Positions 7,034-13,896 of a stretch of 16,231 nt of DNA are shown here, in pieces; positions within the stretch are counted from its first letter, which is position 1, and every line of letters begins with the position of its first letter. Source of the DNA: Truepera sp. (lineage in GTDB: Bacteria > Deinococcota > Deinococci > Deinococcales > Trueperaceae); the NCBI GenBank assembly GCA_018333775.1, contig JAGXSO010000055.1, forward strand, positions 1-16,231. The letters run 5' to 3'. Under the pieces are notes generated by a model, which made no database searches, was not told the origin of the DNA, and worked only from the letters and a program-made list of their open reading frames with translations. Made by a program: the position numbers and the translations under genes.

Positions 7034-7061
7034 ACCCTATCACGCACGATCTGCTCGTCAC
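7034..7061 (-). promoter_or_regulatory. Putative promoter of the SLH protein gene
   Basis: On the minus strand, GTGACG (7056-7061) and TAGGGT (7034-7039) are separated by 16 bp. This would give a 5' leader of about 45 nt containing the strong AGGAGGTA ribosome binding site. Both hexamers are imperfect. The rest of 6981-7244 shows nothing else recognisable. Confidence 0.3.
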
Positions 7062-7244
7062 CGCTACCGCATTGGCTACGGCAGTGCAAATCCCGCGTTG
7101 AGTATGGCACGTAAGCCAGAGTGTTCGATGAAATCGAAGTGAGAAGATGAGAAGAAATTAACTTGTGAAAAAGCTCGCGTTAAGCGCTGATGCTGCAATA
7201 ATAACGTCCTGGTCAGACTATATCAAGCAACCTTGAGTGCGCCG

Positions 7245-7568
7245 CTATCTTTCTTGATACTTCACATAGAGGATGCCACCTTCGACCTGAGTGTCATAAA
7301 GACGGATTTTTTTGACCGCCGGCAGGGTAGGCTTGCCGGTAGCAAGATCGAACTTGGCGCCGTGTCGACCACACTTCACCGCCCCTTCAAGCAGTTCGCC
7401 ATCGTGGAGGATACCGTTGTCGTGAGTGCAGCGGTCCTCCAGAGCGTAGAACATCCCGCCCTGATATACCACTAACACCTCGCGCCCGGCCACTTCCACC
7501 GGCCTCATGCTGTTATCGGTAAAATCCGCCACCTTGCCTACCGCAATGCGTCCTTCAGATACGGCCAT
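7245..7568 (-). CDS. Rieske [2Fe-2S] ferredoxin-like protein
   Basis: This small soluble electron carrier has 107 residues and no signal peptide or membrane helix. The [2Fe-2S] ligands are clear: CTH (C47, H49) and CGRH (C66, H69), the C-X-H and C-X2-H pairs of the Rieske fold. It resembles the stand-alone ferredoxin components of non-heme dioxygenases and NirD-like proteins rather than a bc-complex subunit. An ATG at 7610 would add 14 residues drawn from the adjacent repeat. ATG 7568 was chosen because GGGAGAGG lies just upstream and the protein then begins like other family members. It lies downstream of the suf operon on the same strand, but 371 bp of repeat DNA separate it from sufD, so co-transcription is uncertain. 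Confidence 0.9.
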   Translation of the reverse strand: MAVSEGRIAVGKVADFTDNSMRPVEVAGREVLVVYQGGMFYALEDRCTHDNGILHDGELLEGAVKCGRHGAKFDLATGKPTLPAVKKIRLYDTQVEGGILYVKYQER

Positions 7569-7590
7569 AACCTCTCCCAAAAAACAGTAT

Positions 7591-7886
7591 TCAAGTATTC
7601 GAGTGTTCAAGTAGGGACAAGCCTTTCAGGCTGCTAGGCTATCAGGCTCTCATACCGGCCTCCAGAATTATTGGGTTTGTCATCGCGACCCTGAGGCAAA
7701 GCCGAAGGGGAAGCGATCTCAGGCAGGGCGAGTACACGCTAGCGTGATTCTCGGGATTGCTTCGTCGCTTCGCTCCTCGCAATGACATTTGGGTTCCATG
7801 ATTTCGAAAAGCGCCCTCAGACTATCAGTCGGCTTAAAGCTGATAGCCTGACTAGCTGACAGCCTGATCGCCTTTTCATCCCTGGT
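7591..7886 (+). repeat. Dispersed composite intergenic repeat, copy B
   Basis: This is the opposite-orientation partner of the repeat at 1013-1284. Matching blocks are 7591-7650, 7819-7850 and 7864-7886. Between the first two blocks, where copy A has only one base, copy B carries about 168 bp that include a palindromic element. The repeat fills almost the whole 371-bp gap between sufD and the Rieske gene. Just beyond it, 7903-7919 contains a short tandem of actaggt. No gene is visible here. Confidence 0.8.
7678..7787. mobile_element. Palindromic MITE-like element inserted in repeat copy B
   Basis: The element begins TGTCATCGCGA and ends TCGCAATGACA, so its ends are imperfect inverted repeats that continue inward (GAAGGGGAAGCGATCTC on the left against a GAAGCAATCCCGAG-like right arm). 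A perfect 12-bp palindrome, CACGCTAGCGTG (7735-7746), sits near its centre. The 7-bp sequence TTGGGTT flanks it on both sides (7671-7677 and 7789-7795), as a target-site duplication would. It is absent from copy A at the same place. The 110-bp size excludes a transposase. The right arm resembles a GC-rich palindromic repeat (CATTGCGAGGAGCGAAGC-like) that I associate from memory with intergenic DNA in various bacteria. Confidence 0.6.
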
Positions 7887-7939
7887 ACGCCTTCGCTCGG
7901 CACTAGGTACTAGGTACTCAGCACAGGCCCCGACCTGCT

Positions 7940-9262
7940 CTAGAGCTTCTCTTTCACGCCCGGTACACCGAGCTTGGCCTGCACCACCCGCTCGACATAC
8001 TCAGCCACTTTGGGCAGCGTGACGCGGCTCATCACCTCGTGCAAAAAGCCCGTGACCAGCAGGTGTTCGGCCACCTCGGGCGGCAGCCCGCGGCTCATTA
8101 AGTAGAAGCGCTGGTCTTCCGGGACCGGGCTGGTGGTGGAGCCGTGCGAGCAGCGCACGTCGTTGGCACCGATCTCCAGCTGCGGGATCGAGACCGCTTG
8201 GGACTCGGCATCAAGTAGCAGGTTGCGGTTAGTCTGGTAGGCATCGGTCTTCTGTGCTCCCGGCTCGACTTTGATGATGCCGGAGTAGACCGCCGTGCTG
8301 TTGTCGCGCAGCGCACCCTTGAAGAGCAGGTCGCTGCGAGCATGGTCGGCGACGTGATGCTGCAAGGTGTACTGGTTGTAGTGCTGCCCCTCGTCGGCAA
8401 AGTACAGGCCCAGCATCTCCGAGTCGGCACCTGGCCCCTCGAGCCGGCACTCTACCTCGGCCCTGGCCGCATCGGCTCCCAGGCTGACCGAAAGCGACTC
8501 CAGGCGGCTGTCGCGAGCCAAGTGAGCGCGCACCTTGCTGAGCTGCACCACATTGCGGCTCCAGTTCTGGAGGTTGACGTAGCGCAGCTTGGCGCCGTCC
8601 AGCAGGACGATCTCGATGGCTGCACTGGAGAATAGGCGCTCAGCAAAGGGTTCTGAAGTGTACTCGTCGAGGTAGGTCAGCTTAGCGTTGGTATCGACGA
8701 TAATCAGCGTGCGCTGAGCCGCCAGGCCACCGGTATCGGCGGTGATGAAGGCGCCTAAGGGGAGTGCCACCTCGACGCTCTTAGGGACGTAGACGAAGGT
8801 GCCGTTCTGCCACAGCGCAGCGTTGAGGGCCGCATACTTGTCCTGTTGAGCGTTTACGACGGTATAGAGGTGGCGCCTAACCAGAGCTTCGTGCTTGGCA
8901 AGGGCGGTGCGCAGATCGGTGAAGATGACGCCCTGTTCCGGAATCTTGACATCGCGATAAACTACCTCGGCGCCCTTATGCACCAGCACCCCTTCGGCGT
9001 CGGAGTCGGTGATGCGCATACTGATCCGCTCCGAGACGCTGCGGCTCTGAGGGGGAGCGAGCAGTGGCAGCCCGTCGATGGCAAAGCGCTTGAGCTGGCT
9101 GTAGCGCCACACTTCATCGCGGTTAGTGGGCCAGGGGTGGGCTGCGAAACTGCGCCAGGCGGCGCGGCGCTCAGCGGCGAGCCATGCGGGTTCTTGATAG
9201 CGCGTGATGAGCGCTTCAACGCTCTCAGCGCGAACAGCAAAGTTGTCAGTCGAAGTGGTTAT
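7940..9262 (-). CDS. sufD: Fe-S cluster assembly protein SufD
   Basis: SufD pairs with SufB and the ATPase SufC in the SufBC2D scaffold that builds Fe-S clusters. The C-terminal two thirds are diagnostic: RTLIIVDTNAKLTYLDEY, LQNWSRNVV, the beta-helix core, and DVRCSHG (Cys 371 and His 373, matching the functionally important Cys/His of E. coli SufD), then FYLMSRGLP. Frame and family resemblance continue upstream through PTNRDEVWRYSQLK to about 9262, but no ATG, GTG or TTG exists between the upstream stop (9278-9280) and GTG 9112. GTG 9112 falls inside the conserved DEVWRY motif and would truncate the protein to 390 residues. The start given is ATA 9262, preceded by GGAGGG at a 6-nt spacing, giving a normal 440 residues; this start is an inference. 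The gene follows the toxin gene by 15 nt. Confidence 0.85.
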   Translation of the reverse strand: MTTSTDNFAVRAESVEALITRYQEPAWLAAERRAAWRSFAAHPWPTNRDEVWRYSQLKRFAIDGLPLLAPPQSRSVSERISMRITDSDAEGVLVHKGAEVVYRDVKIPEQGVIFTDLRTALAKHEALVRRHLYTVVNAQQDKYAALNAALWQNGTFVYVPKSVEVALPLGAFITADTGGLAAQRTLIIVDTNAKLTYLDEYTSEPFAERLFSSAAIEIVLLDGAKLRYVNLQNWSRNVVQLSKVRAHLARDSRLESLSVSLGADAARAEVECRLEGPGADSEMLGLYFADEGQHYNQYTLQHHVADHARSDLLFKGALRDNSTAVYSGIIKVEPGAQKTDAYQTNRNLLLDAESQAVSIPQLEIGANDVRCSHGSTTSPVPEDQRFYLMSRGLPPEVAEHLLVTGFLHEVMSRVTLPKVAEYVERVVQAKLGVPGVKEKL

Positions 9263-9277
9263 GCCAATCCCTCCATT

Positions 9278-9532
9278 TCAGCGGTAAATGTCTTTGCGAT
9301 GCCCTATTTTGAGCACAGTAACGGTCCTAGTTGCAACGTCAACATCAAACAGGATACGGTAATCTCCGACGCGCAGACGATACGATGGCTCACCCTTCAG
9401 CTTGATGGCGCCGGTCGGAAAAGGATCCTCGGCAAGCTGCTCGACCTTTGCCCAGATGCGCTTTTCTGCCTCCGGGTCCAGCGCTGCCAAATCCTTCTCC
9501 ACGCGCTTCTCAAAACTCAGCGTATAAGCCAT
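9278..9532 (-). CDS. RelE/ParE-family toxin (mRNA interferase type)
   Basis: This 84-residue basic protein has the RelE fold signature: N-terminal YTLSFEKRVEKDL helix region, central GAIKLKGEPSYRLRVGDYRILF (about 41-62) and C-terminal IGHRKDIYR (76-84). Basic residues K44, K46, R52, R54 and R59 and the near-terminal Y83 fit the catalytic surface of ribosome-dependent mRNA interferases, though not every E. coli RelE residue can be mapped by eye. Its ATG overlaps the antitoxin stop (TGATG), the usual coupled arrangement. It lies inside the suf operon, and its stop is in the same frame as the sufD N-terminus that begins 15 nt later. The activity (mRNA cleavage versus gyrase poisoning) is not determined. 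Confidence 0.88.
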   Translation of the reverse strand: MAYTLSFEKRVEKDLAALDPEAEKRIWAKVEQLAEDPFPTGAIKLKGEPSYRLRVGDYRILFDVDVATRTVTVLKIGHRKDIYR

Positions 9533-9723
9533 CAGCCAAGACCGCGACGCTCTTTCATCTCATCGAACGAGAGCGTTTCACCACCACGTCGCTCGGCAAG
9601 CACTTCCCGGTGCCAGCGGTCCTCAAGCAGCGCCTCATACTCCTCGAGGCTCAAAACGATGTGAGTGCGCTTACCACTGGCGTCGGTGAGGTATTGATGC
9701 ATATCCTTGTGGGTATCTGCCAC
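9532..9723 (-). CDS. Phd/YefM-like antitoxin
   Basis: This 63-residue acidic partner lies directly upstream of the RelE-like toxin. The segment GKRTHIVLSLEEYEALLED (about 17-35) is the characteristic beta-strand-plus-helix of short Phd/YefM-type antitoxins. The C-terminal part (EVLAERRGGETLSFDEMKERRGLG) would be the toxin-neutralising tail. The start is GTG 9723, with GAGGAG about 8 nt upstream; ATG 9702 is a shorter alternative. It starts 32 bp after the sufB stop. No separate promoter was identified, so it may be transcribed from the suf promoter, from its own, or from both. Confidence 0.85.
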   Translation of the reverse strand: MADTHKDMHQYLTDASGKRTHIVLSLEEYEALLEDRWHREVLAERRGGETLSFDEMKERRGLG

Positions 9724-9755
9724 TTTAGCTTCTCCTCTCGAAACCGTCCTCGCCC

Positions 9756-11168
9756 CTACCCCACGCTTCCTTCCATCTCTAGTTCGATAAGTCGGTTAAG
9801 CTCAACGGCGTACTCGAGCGGCAGCTCCTTGGCGATCGGCTCTAAAAAGCCGCGCACGATCAAGGCCGCCGCTTCGTCTTCGGGCAGGCCGCGGCTCATG
9901 AGGTAAAAGATCTGCTCGTCGTTTAGCTTGCTAACGGTGGCCTCATGGCCGACATGGGCGGTCTTTTCGTCGATCTCGATGTAGGGGTAGGTGTCGGTGC
10001 GGGCCTGGTCATCGAGTAGCAGCGCATCGCACTCGACGTTGGCTCTGGCATTGGTGGCCCCTTCATAGATCTTGACCAAACCGCGGTAGCTGCTGCGCCC
10101 GGTGCCCTTGGAGATCGACTTAGAGACAATCTGCGAGCTGGTGTTGGGAGCAACATGAATGACCTTGGCGCCGGCGTCCTGGTGCTGGCCGTCGGTGGCA
10201 AAGGCGATCGAGAGTACCTCACCGCGGGCGCCTTCCTCAAGCAGATAGGTGCTGGGGTACTTCATCGTGATCTTGCTCCCCAGATTGCCGTCCAGCCAAC
10301 CCATGCTGGCGTCTTTATAGACTAGGGCGCGCTGAGTGACCAGGTTATAGACGTTGTGCGACCAGTTTTGGATGGTGGTGTAGCGCACCTGGCTGCGCTC
10401 CTTGCAGATAATCTCGATCACGCCGGAGTGGAAGCTGTCGGTGTTGTAGGACGGCGCGGTGCAGCCTTCGATGTAGTGGAACTTCGAGCCCACGTCGCCG
10501 ATGATCAGCGTCCGCTCGAACTGGCCGATACTCTGCGCGTTCAGGAGGAAGTAGGCTTGCAGCGGCACATCGATCTCAACGCCGGGCGGCACGTAAACGA
10601 ACGATCCGCCCGACCAGACCGCTGAATTGACCGCGGCAAAGTAGTTGTCCTCAGGCGGCACCACCGTGGCGAAGTACTCCCTAAACAGCTCAGGGTGCTC
10701 GCGCAGGCCGCTGTCAGAGTCGAGAAAGATCACGCCCTGACGCTCCCACTCCTCCTTGAGCGAGTGATAGACCATCTCCGATTCGTACTGGGCCCCTACC
10801 CCGGCCAAGATCTTCTGCTCGGCCTCAGGGATGCCCAGCCTGCGGTAGGTCTCGCGCACCTCGGCGGGGATATCCTCCCAGTTGTTGGTGGTGCCCTGCC
10901 GGTCTTGCGGGCGGATGTAGAAGTAGATCTCGTCGAAGTTGAGGCTGCTCAGGTCCGGCCCCCACTTGGGGCGACCTTTCTTCTCGGCGATCTCAAGGGC
11001 CTTGAGGCGGAACTTGAGCATCCATTCCGGTTCGCCCTTGAAATAGCTGATCTGCTCAACTATGCGCCGATTTAGGCCCTTTTCAGACTTAAAGGCATAG
11101 TCCTCAGTCAGCTTGAACTGATACTGCCTGGTATGCTGCATGTTGTCGAGCTGAGGCGTGTCGGACAT
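9756..11168 (-). CDS. sufB: Fe-S cluster assembly protein SufB
   Basis: SufB is the main scaffold subunit of SufBC2D and accepts sulfur from SufS/SufE or SufU. The 470-residue product matches the family in full: N-terminal [10 protein letters not shown], the central block [23 protein letters not shown] with Cys 236, the core [19 protein letters not shown], Cys 380 in [12 protein letters not shown] (position of the E. coli cluster or sulfur-transfer cysteine), Glu 409 in [21 protein letters not shown], and the C-terminal SufC-binding helices. The start ATG 11168 has GAAGGAG at 11174-11180 and lies 12 nt downstream of the sufC stop. Downstream come the antitoxin and toxin genes rather than sufD, an unusual interruption. 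Confidence 0.97.
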   Translation of the reverse strand: MSDTPQLDNMQHTRQYQFKLTEDYAFKSEKGLNRRIVEQISYFKGEPEWMLKFRLKALEIAEKKGRPKWGPDLSSLNFDEIYFYIRPQDRQGTTNNWEDIPAEVRETYRRLGIPEAEQKILAGVGAQYESEMVYHSLKEEWERQGVIFLDSDSGLREHPELFREYFATVVPPEDNYFAAVNSAVWSGGSFVYVPPGVEIDVPLQAYFLLNAQSIGQFERTLIIGDVGSKFHYIEGCTAPSYNTDSFHSGVIEIICKERSQVRYTTIQNWSHNVYNLVTQRALVYKDASMGWLDGNLGSKITMKYPSTYLLEEGARGEVLSIAFATDGQHQDAGAKVIHVAPNTSSQIVSKSISKGTGRSSYRGLVKIYEGATNARANVECDALLLDDQARTDTYPYIEIDEKTAHVGHEATVSKLNDEQIFYLMSRGLPEDEAAALIVRGFLEPIAKELPLEYAVELNRLIELEMEGSVG

Positions 11169-11180
11169 ATCTGCTCCTTC

Positions 11181-11933
<753 letters not shown>

Positions 11934-11958
11934 AGCCACCTCATTGTTCTAAGGATGT

Positions 11959-11986
11959 CGAGTCTGGTTAGATTAAACAAGACTCG
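11959..11986 (-). promoter_or_regulatory. Stem-loop in the sufC 5' leader
   Basis: In the minus-strand transcript, CGAGTCT (11986-11980) can pair with AGACTCG (11965-11959). After one mismatch, GTT/AAC extends the stem around a short AT-rich loop. With the predicted -10 at 11997-12002 this hairpin would lie within about 5 nt of the mRNA 5' end, where it might affect stability or translation. No T-run follows, so it is not an attenuator-type terminator. Confidence 0.35.
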
Positions 11987-11996
11987 TTCCGATTTA

Positions 11997-12040
11997 AGTA
12001 TAGCCGATCTTACTCGAAAAGTCGAGTAAGTCAATCGGCT
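11997..12040 (-). promoter_or_regulatory. suf promoter region with nested inverted repeat
   Basis: TATACT (11997-12002, minus strand) is a near-perfect -10 box. Directly upstream is a perfect 8-bp inverted repeat (TTACTCGA, 12010-12017, and TCGAGTAA, 12022-12029) with a 4-nt loop. It is enclosed by a second pair, AGCCGAT (12002-12008) and ATCGGCT (12034-12040). The inner repeat covers the expected -35 position, where only CGACTT is found, so an activator or repressor acting here is plausible. TTGACT occurs at 12029-12034 but is 26 bp from the -10. Fe-S sensing regulators such as IscR or SufR control suf genes in other phyla, but no known consensus is recognised. A structural terminator for the upstream kinase gene is the alternative; there is no U-run. 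Confidence 0.5.
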
Positions 12041-12076
12041 TTCAGCGTAACAGATTTAAGCGAGACCGGCGGTGTG

Positions 12077-13036
12077 CTAGCGTGGGCGTCGCAGCCAACC
12101 GAATAGCCCCCGCCAAGGCCTCTTGCCCTCTACCGGGCCCTGTTTGGCACCGTTGTGGGTGCGGCTGCTACGGCCTACCTGCGTTTGCTTGGTCGCCTCG
12201 ACAGTCGGCGTGGGCGAGCTGCTAGGCGCAGGATCGATACCCGCCGCAGCGGTAAACGCCTCGATAAGCTCGCGCACGGTGGCGTAGCGCTTGGTGGCGT
12301 CGCGTGACATCGCCTTGGCTACTACCGCCGCAACACGGCGCTCGAGCTCCGGGCGATAGTGGCGAGGGTTCTTCGGTAAGCCGCTGAGATGCGCCATCAT
12401 CAGCGTGTCGTAGCTGTCGCCCAGGAAGGGGCGGGTACCGGTAAGAACCTCATAGGCCAGGATGCCTAAACTATAGATATCGCTCTGGATGCTAGCGGGG
12501 CTCCCCTGGAAGACCTCCGGTGCCATATAGAAGGCCGTGCCGACCCGCTCGACGGTGCGGTCCGAAAGATAGATACCGGTCCCAAAATCGCCCAGCTTGG
12601 CCACACCGCCGTCGGTCAAGAAGACGTTGGCGGGCTTAACATCGCGGTGCAGCACGCCGCGGCTATGGCTGTAGGCAAGTCCGCGGCTCACGTCCAGAAT
12701 CAGCTCATAGCAGCGCTTAAGCGGGAGCTGCCCCTGCTCGAGCAGCAGTTGGTCCAGGGTGCCGCCGGCGCAGTACTCCAGCACCAAAAAGGCGCGTTCG
12801 CCGGTGGGGTGGCCGTCATGAGCGGCCACGATATTCGGGTGGCTGAGGTTTAAGGTGATCTGTACCTCGCTCTCGAACATCCGCCGCAGCACCGGCCGGT
12901 GATTAAGCTCCGGGCGCGGCAGCTTGAGCGCCACCACCCCACGCTGGTCGTGCCGCGCCAGATAGACCGACGAAGTCTGTCCCGAACCGAGCAGGCGGAC
13001 GGTTTCATAGCGAGGGGGGACAAAGGTCGGCGTCAT
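12077..13036 (-). CDS. Hanks-type serine/threonine protein kinase
   Basis: This 319-residue product has a complete eukaryotic-like kinase domain (about 10-265): glycine loop GSGQTSSVY (17-25), ATP-anchoring Lys 38 in VVALK, Glu 57 of helix C, catalytic HRDVKPANV (130-138), DFG (150-152), APE (172-174) and the conserved Asp 186. All catalytic residues are present, so it should be active. There is no transmembrane helix and no PASTA or other sensor domain. After the kinase comes a Ser/Pro/Thr-rich linker and a basic end, KRPWRGLFGWLRRPR, which could bind membrane or nucleic acid. ATG 13036 was preferred to GTG 13042. No Shine-Dalgarno sequence is seen. It lies between the suf promoter and the UPF0173 gene; substrates are unknown. 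Confidence 0.93.
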   Translation of the reverse strand: MTPTFVPPRYETVRLLGSGQTSSVYLARHDQRGVVALKLPRPELNHRPVLRRMFESEVQITLNLSHPNIVAAHDGHPTGERAFLVLEYCAGGTLDQLLLEQGQLPLKRCYELILDVSRGLAYSHSRGVLHRDVKPANVFLTDGGVAKLGDFGTGIYLSDRTVERVGTAFYMAPEVFQGSPASIQSDIYSLGILAYEVLTGTRPFLGDSYDTLMMAHLSGLPKNPRHYRPELERRVAAVVAKAMSRDATKRYATVRELIEAFTAAAGIDPAPSSSPTPTVEATKQTQVGRSSRTHNGAKQGPVEGKRPWRGLFGWLRRPR

Positions 13037-13062
13037 AAACACGTGGCGATTACGCCCATGTC

Positions 13063-13090
13063 AGTATAAGCGGTGGAGTGGCAGTCAGAA
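13063..13090 (-). promoter_or_regulatory. Putative kinase gene promoter
   Basis: On the minus strand TATACT (13063-13068) is preceded 16 bp upstream by TTCTGA (13085-13090), a weak -35 that overlaps the stop codon of the UPF0173 gene. The predicted start leaves a leader of about 20 nt without a ribosome binding site. Confidence 0.4.
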
Positions 13091-13756
13091 GGTAAAATAC
13101 TCACCTGGTTTTAGCACCACTACCCGGCTGTCAGTCTGTGCTTCAACCGCTGCCTTAAACGCCTGCGCATCCTGCCTGATCAGCTCGAAGGTGTTGTAAT
13201 GGATGGGGATCACCACCTTGGGCCTAAGCAGCCTAACCGCCTCCAGGGCATCCTCAGGGCCCATAGTGTAGTTGTCGCCAATGGGCAAGAGCGCCACATC
13301 GAGGGCTTTTTTGCCGATCAGCGCCATATCGCCAAAAAGGGCGGTATCGCCGGCGTGATAGAGCCGCTTCCCCTCCGCCTCCAGCACCACGCCGCTCGGC
13401 ATACCGGCGTAGGAGCCGTCCGGCAGCGAGTTAGAGTGCCAGGCCGGGGTGTAGGTCACCTTGCCGAAGGGGAAAGTAAAGCTCCCACCGATATTCATGG
13501 CGTGCCCCGAGATCCCCTGCCGGCCCAGGTACGACACCACCTCGAAGCTGGCGACGACAGTTGCTCCCGTGCGTTTGGCGATGCTTTCGGTATCGCCGTA
13601 GTGGTCACCGTGAGCGTGGGTGAGCAGAATATAAGCTGGCGACAGCTCCTCGGCCCGCTGTGTGGCGACCGGATTGCCCGTCAGAAACGGGTCGATCGCT
13701 ACTTGCTGACCGATGTCTAATAACAAGCCCGAATGCCCCAGGAATGTCAGTTTCAT
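13085..13756 (-). CDS. UPF0173-family metallo-beta-lactamase-fold metal-dependent hydrolase
   Basis: This 223-residue cytoplasmic protein begins MKLTFLGHSG, the usual start of the UPF0173 group. Metal ligands are visible in THAHGDHYGD (46-55), the AWHSN segment (His 107), HAGDTAL (134-140) and the C-terminal PIHYNTF (184-190). The full length and the HYNTF ending separate it from glyoxalase II and RNase Z relatives. The physiological substrate of this family is not established. ATG 13756 has AAGGGAG upstream and overlaps the end of a possible small upstream ORF as ATGA. The gene lies between the HAD phosphatase and kinase genes on the same strand. Confidence 0.93.
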   Translation of the reverse strand: MKLTFLGHSGLLLDIGQQVAIDPFLTGNPVATQRAEELSPAYILLTHAHGDHYGDTESIAKRTGATVVASFEVVSYLGRQGISGHAMNIGGSFTFPFGKVTYTPAWHSNSLPDGSYAGMPSGVVLEAEGKRLYHAGDTALFGDMALIGKKALDVALLPIGDNYTMGPEDALEAVRLLRPKVVIPIHYNTFELIRQDAQAFKAAVEAQTDSRVVVLKPGEYFTF

Positions 13757-13839
13757 CTCGCTCCCTTGTTACCCCCCTTGGCGTTAGGCACCCGCAGTCT
13801 ACCACGCCCACCGTAGCGTCGGAGCACACGACTCACCAT
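13753..13839 (-). CDS. Possible small basic ORF coupled to the UPF0173 gene
   Basis: ATG 13839 opens 28 codons ending in TGA (13753-13755) that overlaps the next ATG as ATGA. GAGGAG lies 7-8 nt upstream. The peptide is rich in Arg, Gly and Lys (R at 4, 7, 8, 12 and 14). The same frame is open without a stop all the way from the HAD gene stop codon (13897-13899), so readthrough would fuse the two. I do not recognise it. The good ribosome binding site and the overlap favour a leader role, but chance is quite possible at this size. Confidence 0.2.
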   Translation of the reverse strand: MVSRVLRRYGGRGRLRVPNAKGGNKGAR

Positions 13840-13896
13840 GCCGCAGCTCCTCAAGGCCGGTTTGCCGACCCTCGACAAAGCCGTTCGCAGCGTGAA

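Noticed and set aside
7090..7244. Terminator or small RNA downstream of the Rieske gene
   Set aside because: A short GCTTTTT run exists on the minus strand, but no convincing stem precedes it and no promoter for a small RNA was identified.
7940..9112. sufD starting at GTG 9112
   Set aside because: This start lies inside the conserved RDEVWRY motif and removes about 50 family-like residues encoded in the same frame upstream; kept only as the shortest fallback.
8846..9664. 272-codon plus-strand ORF across sufD and the toxin gene
   Set aside because: It is antisense to three well-supported genes and its composition has no domain signal; typical of high-GC shadow frames.
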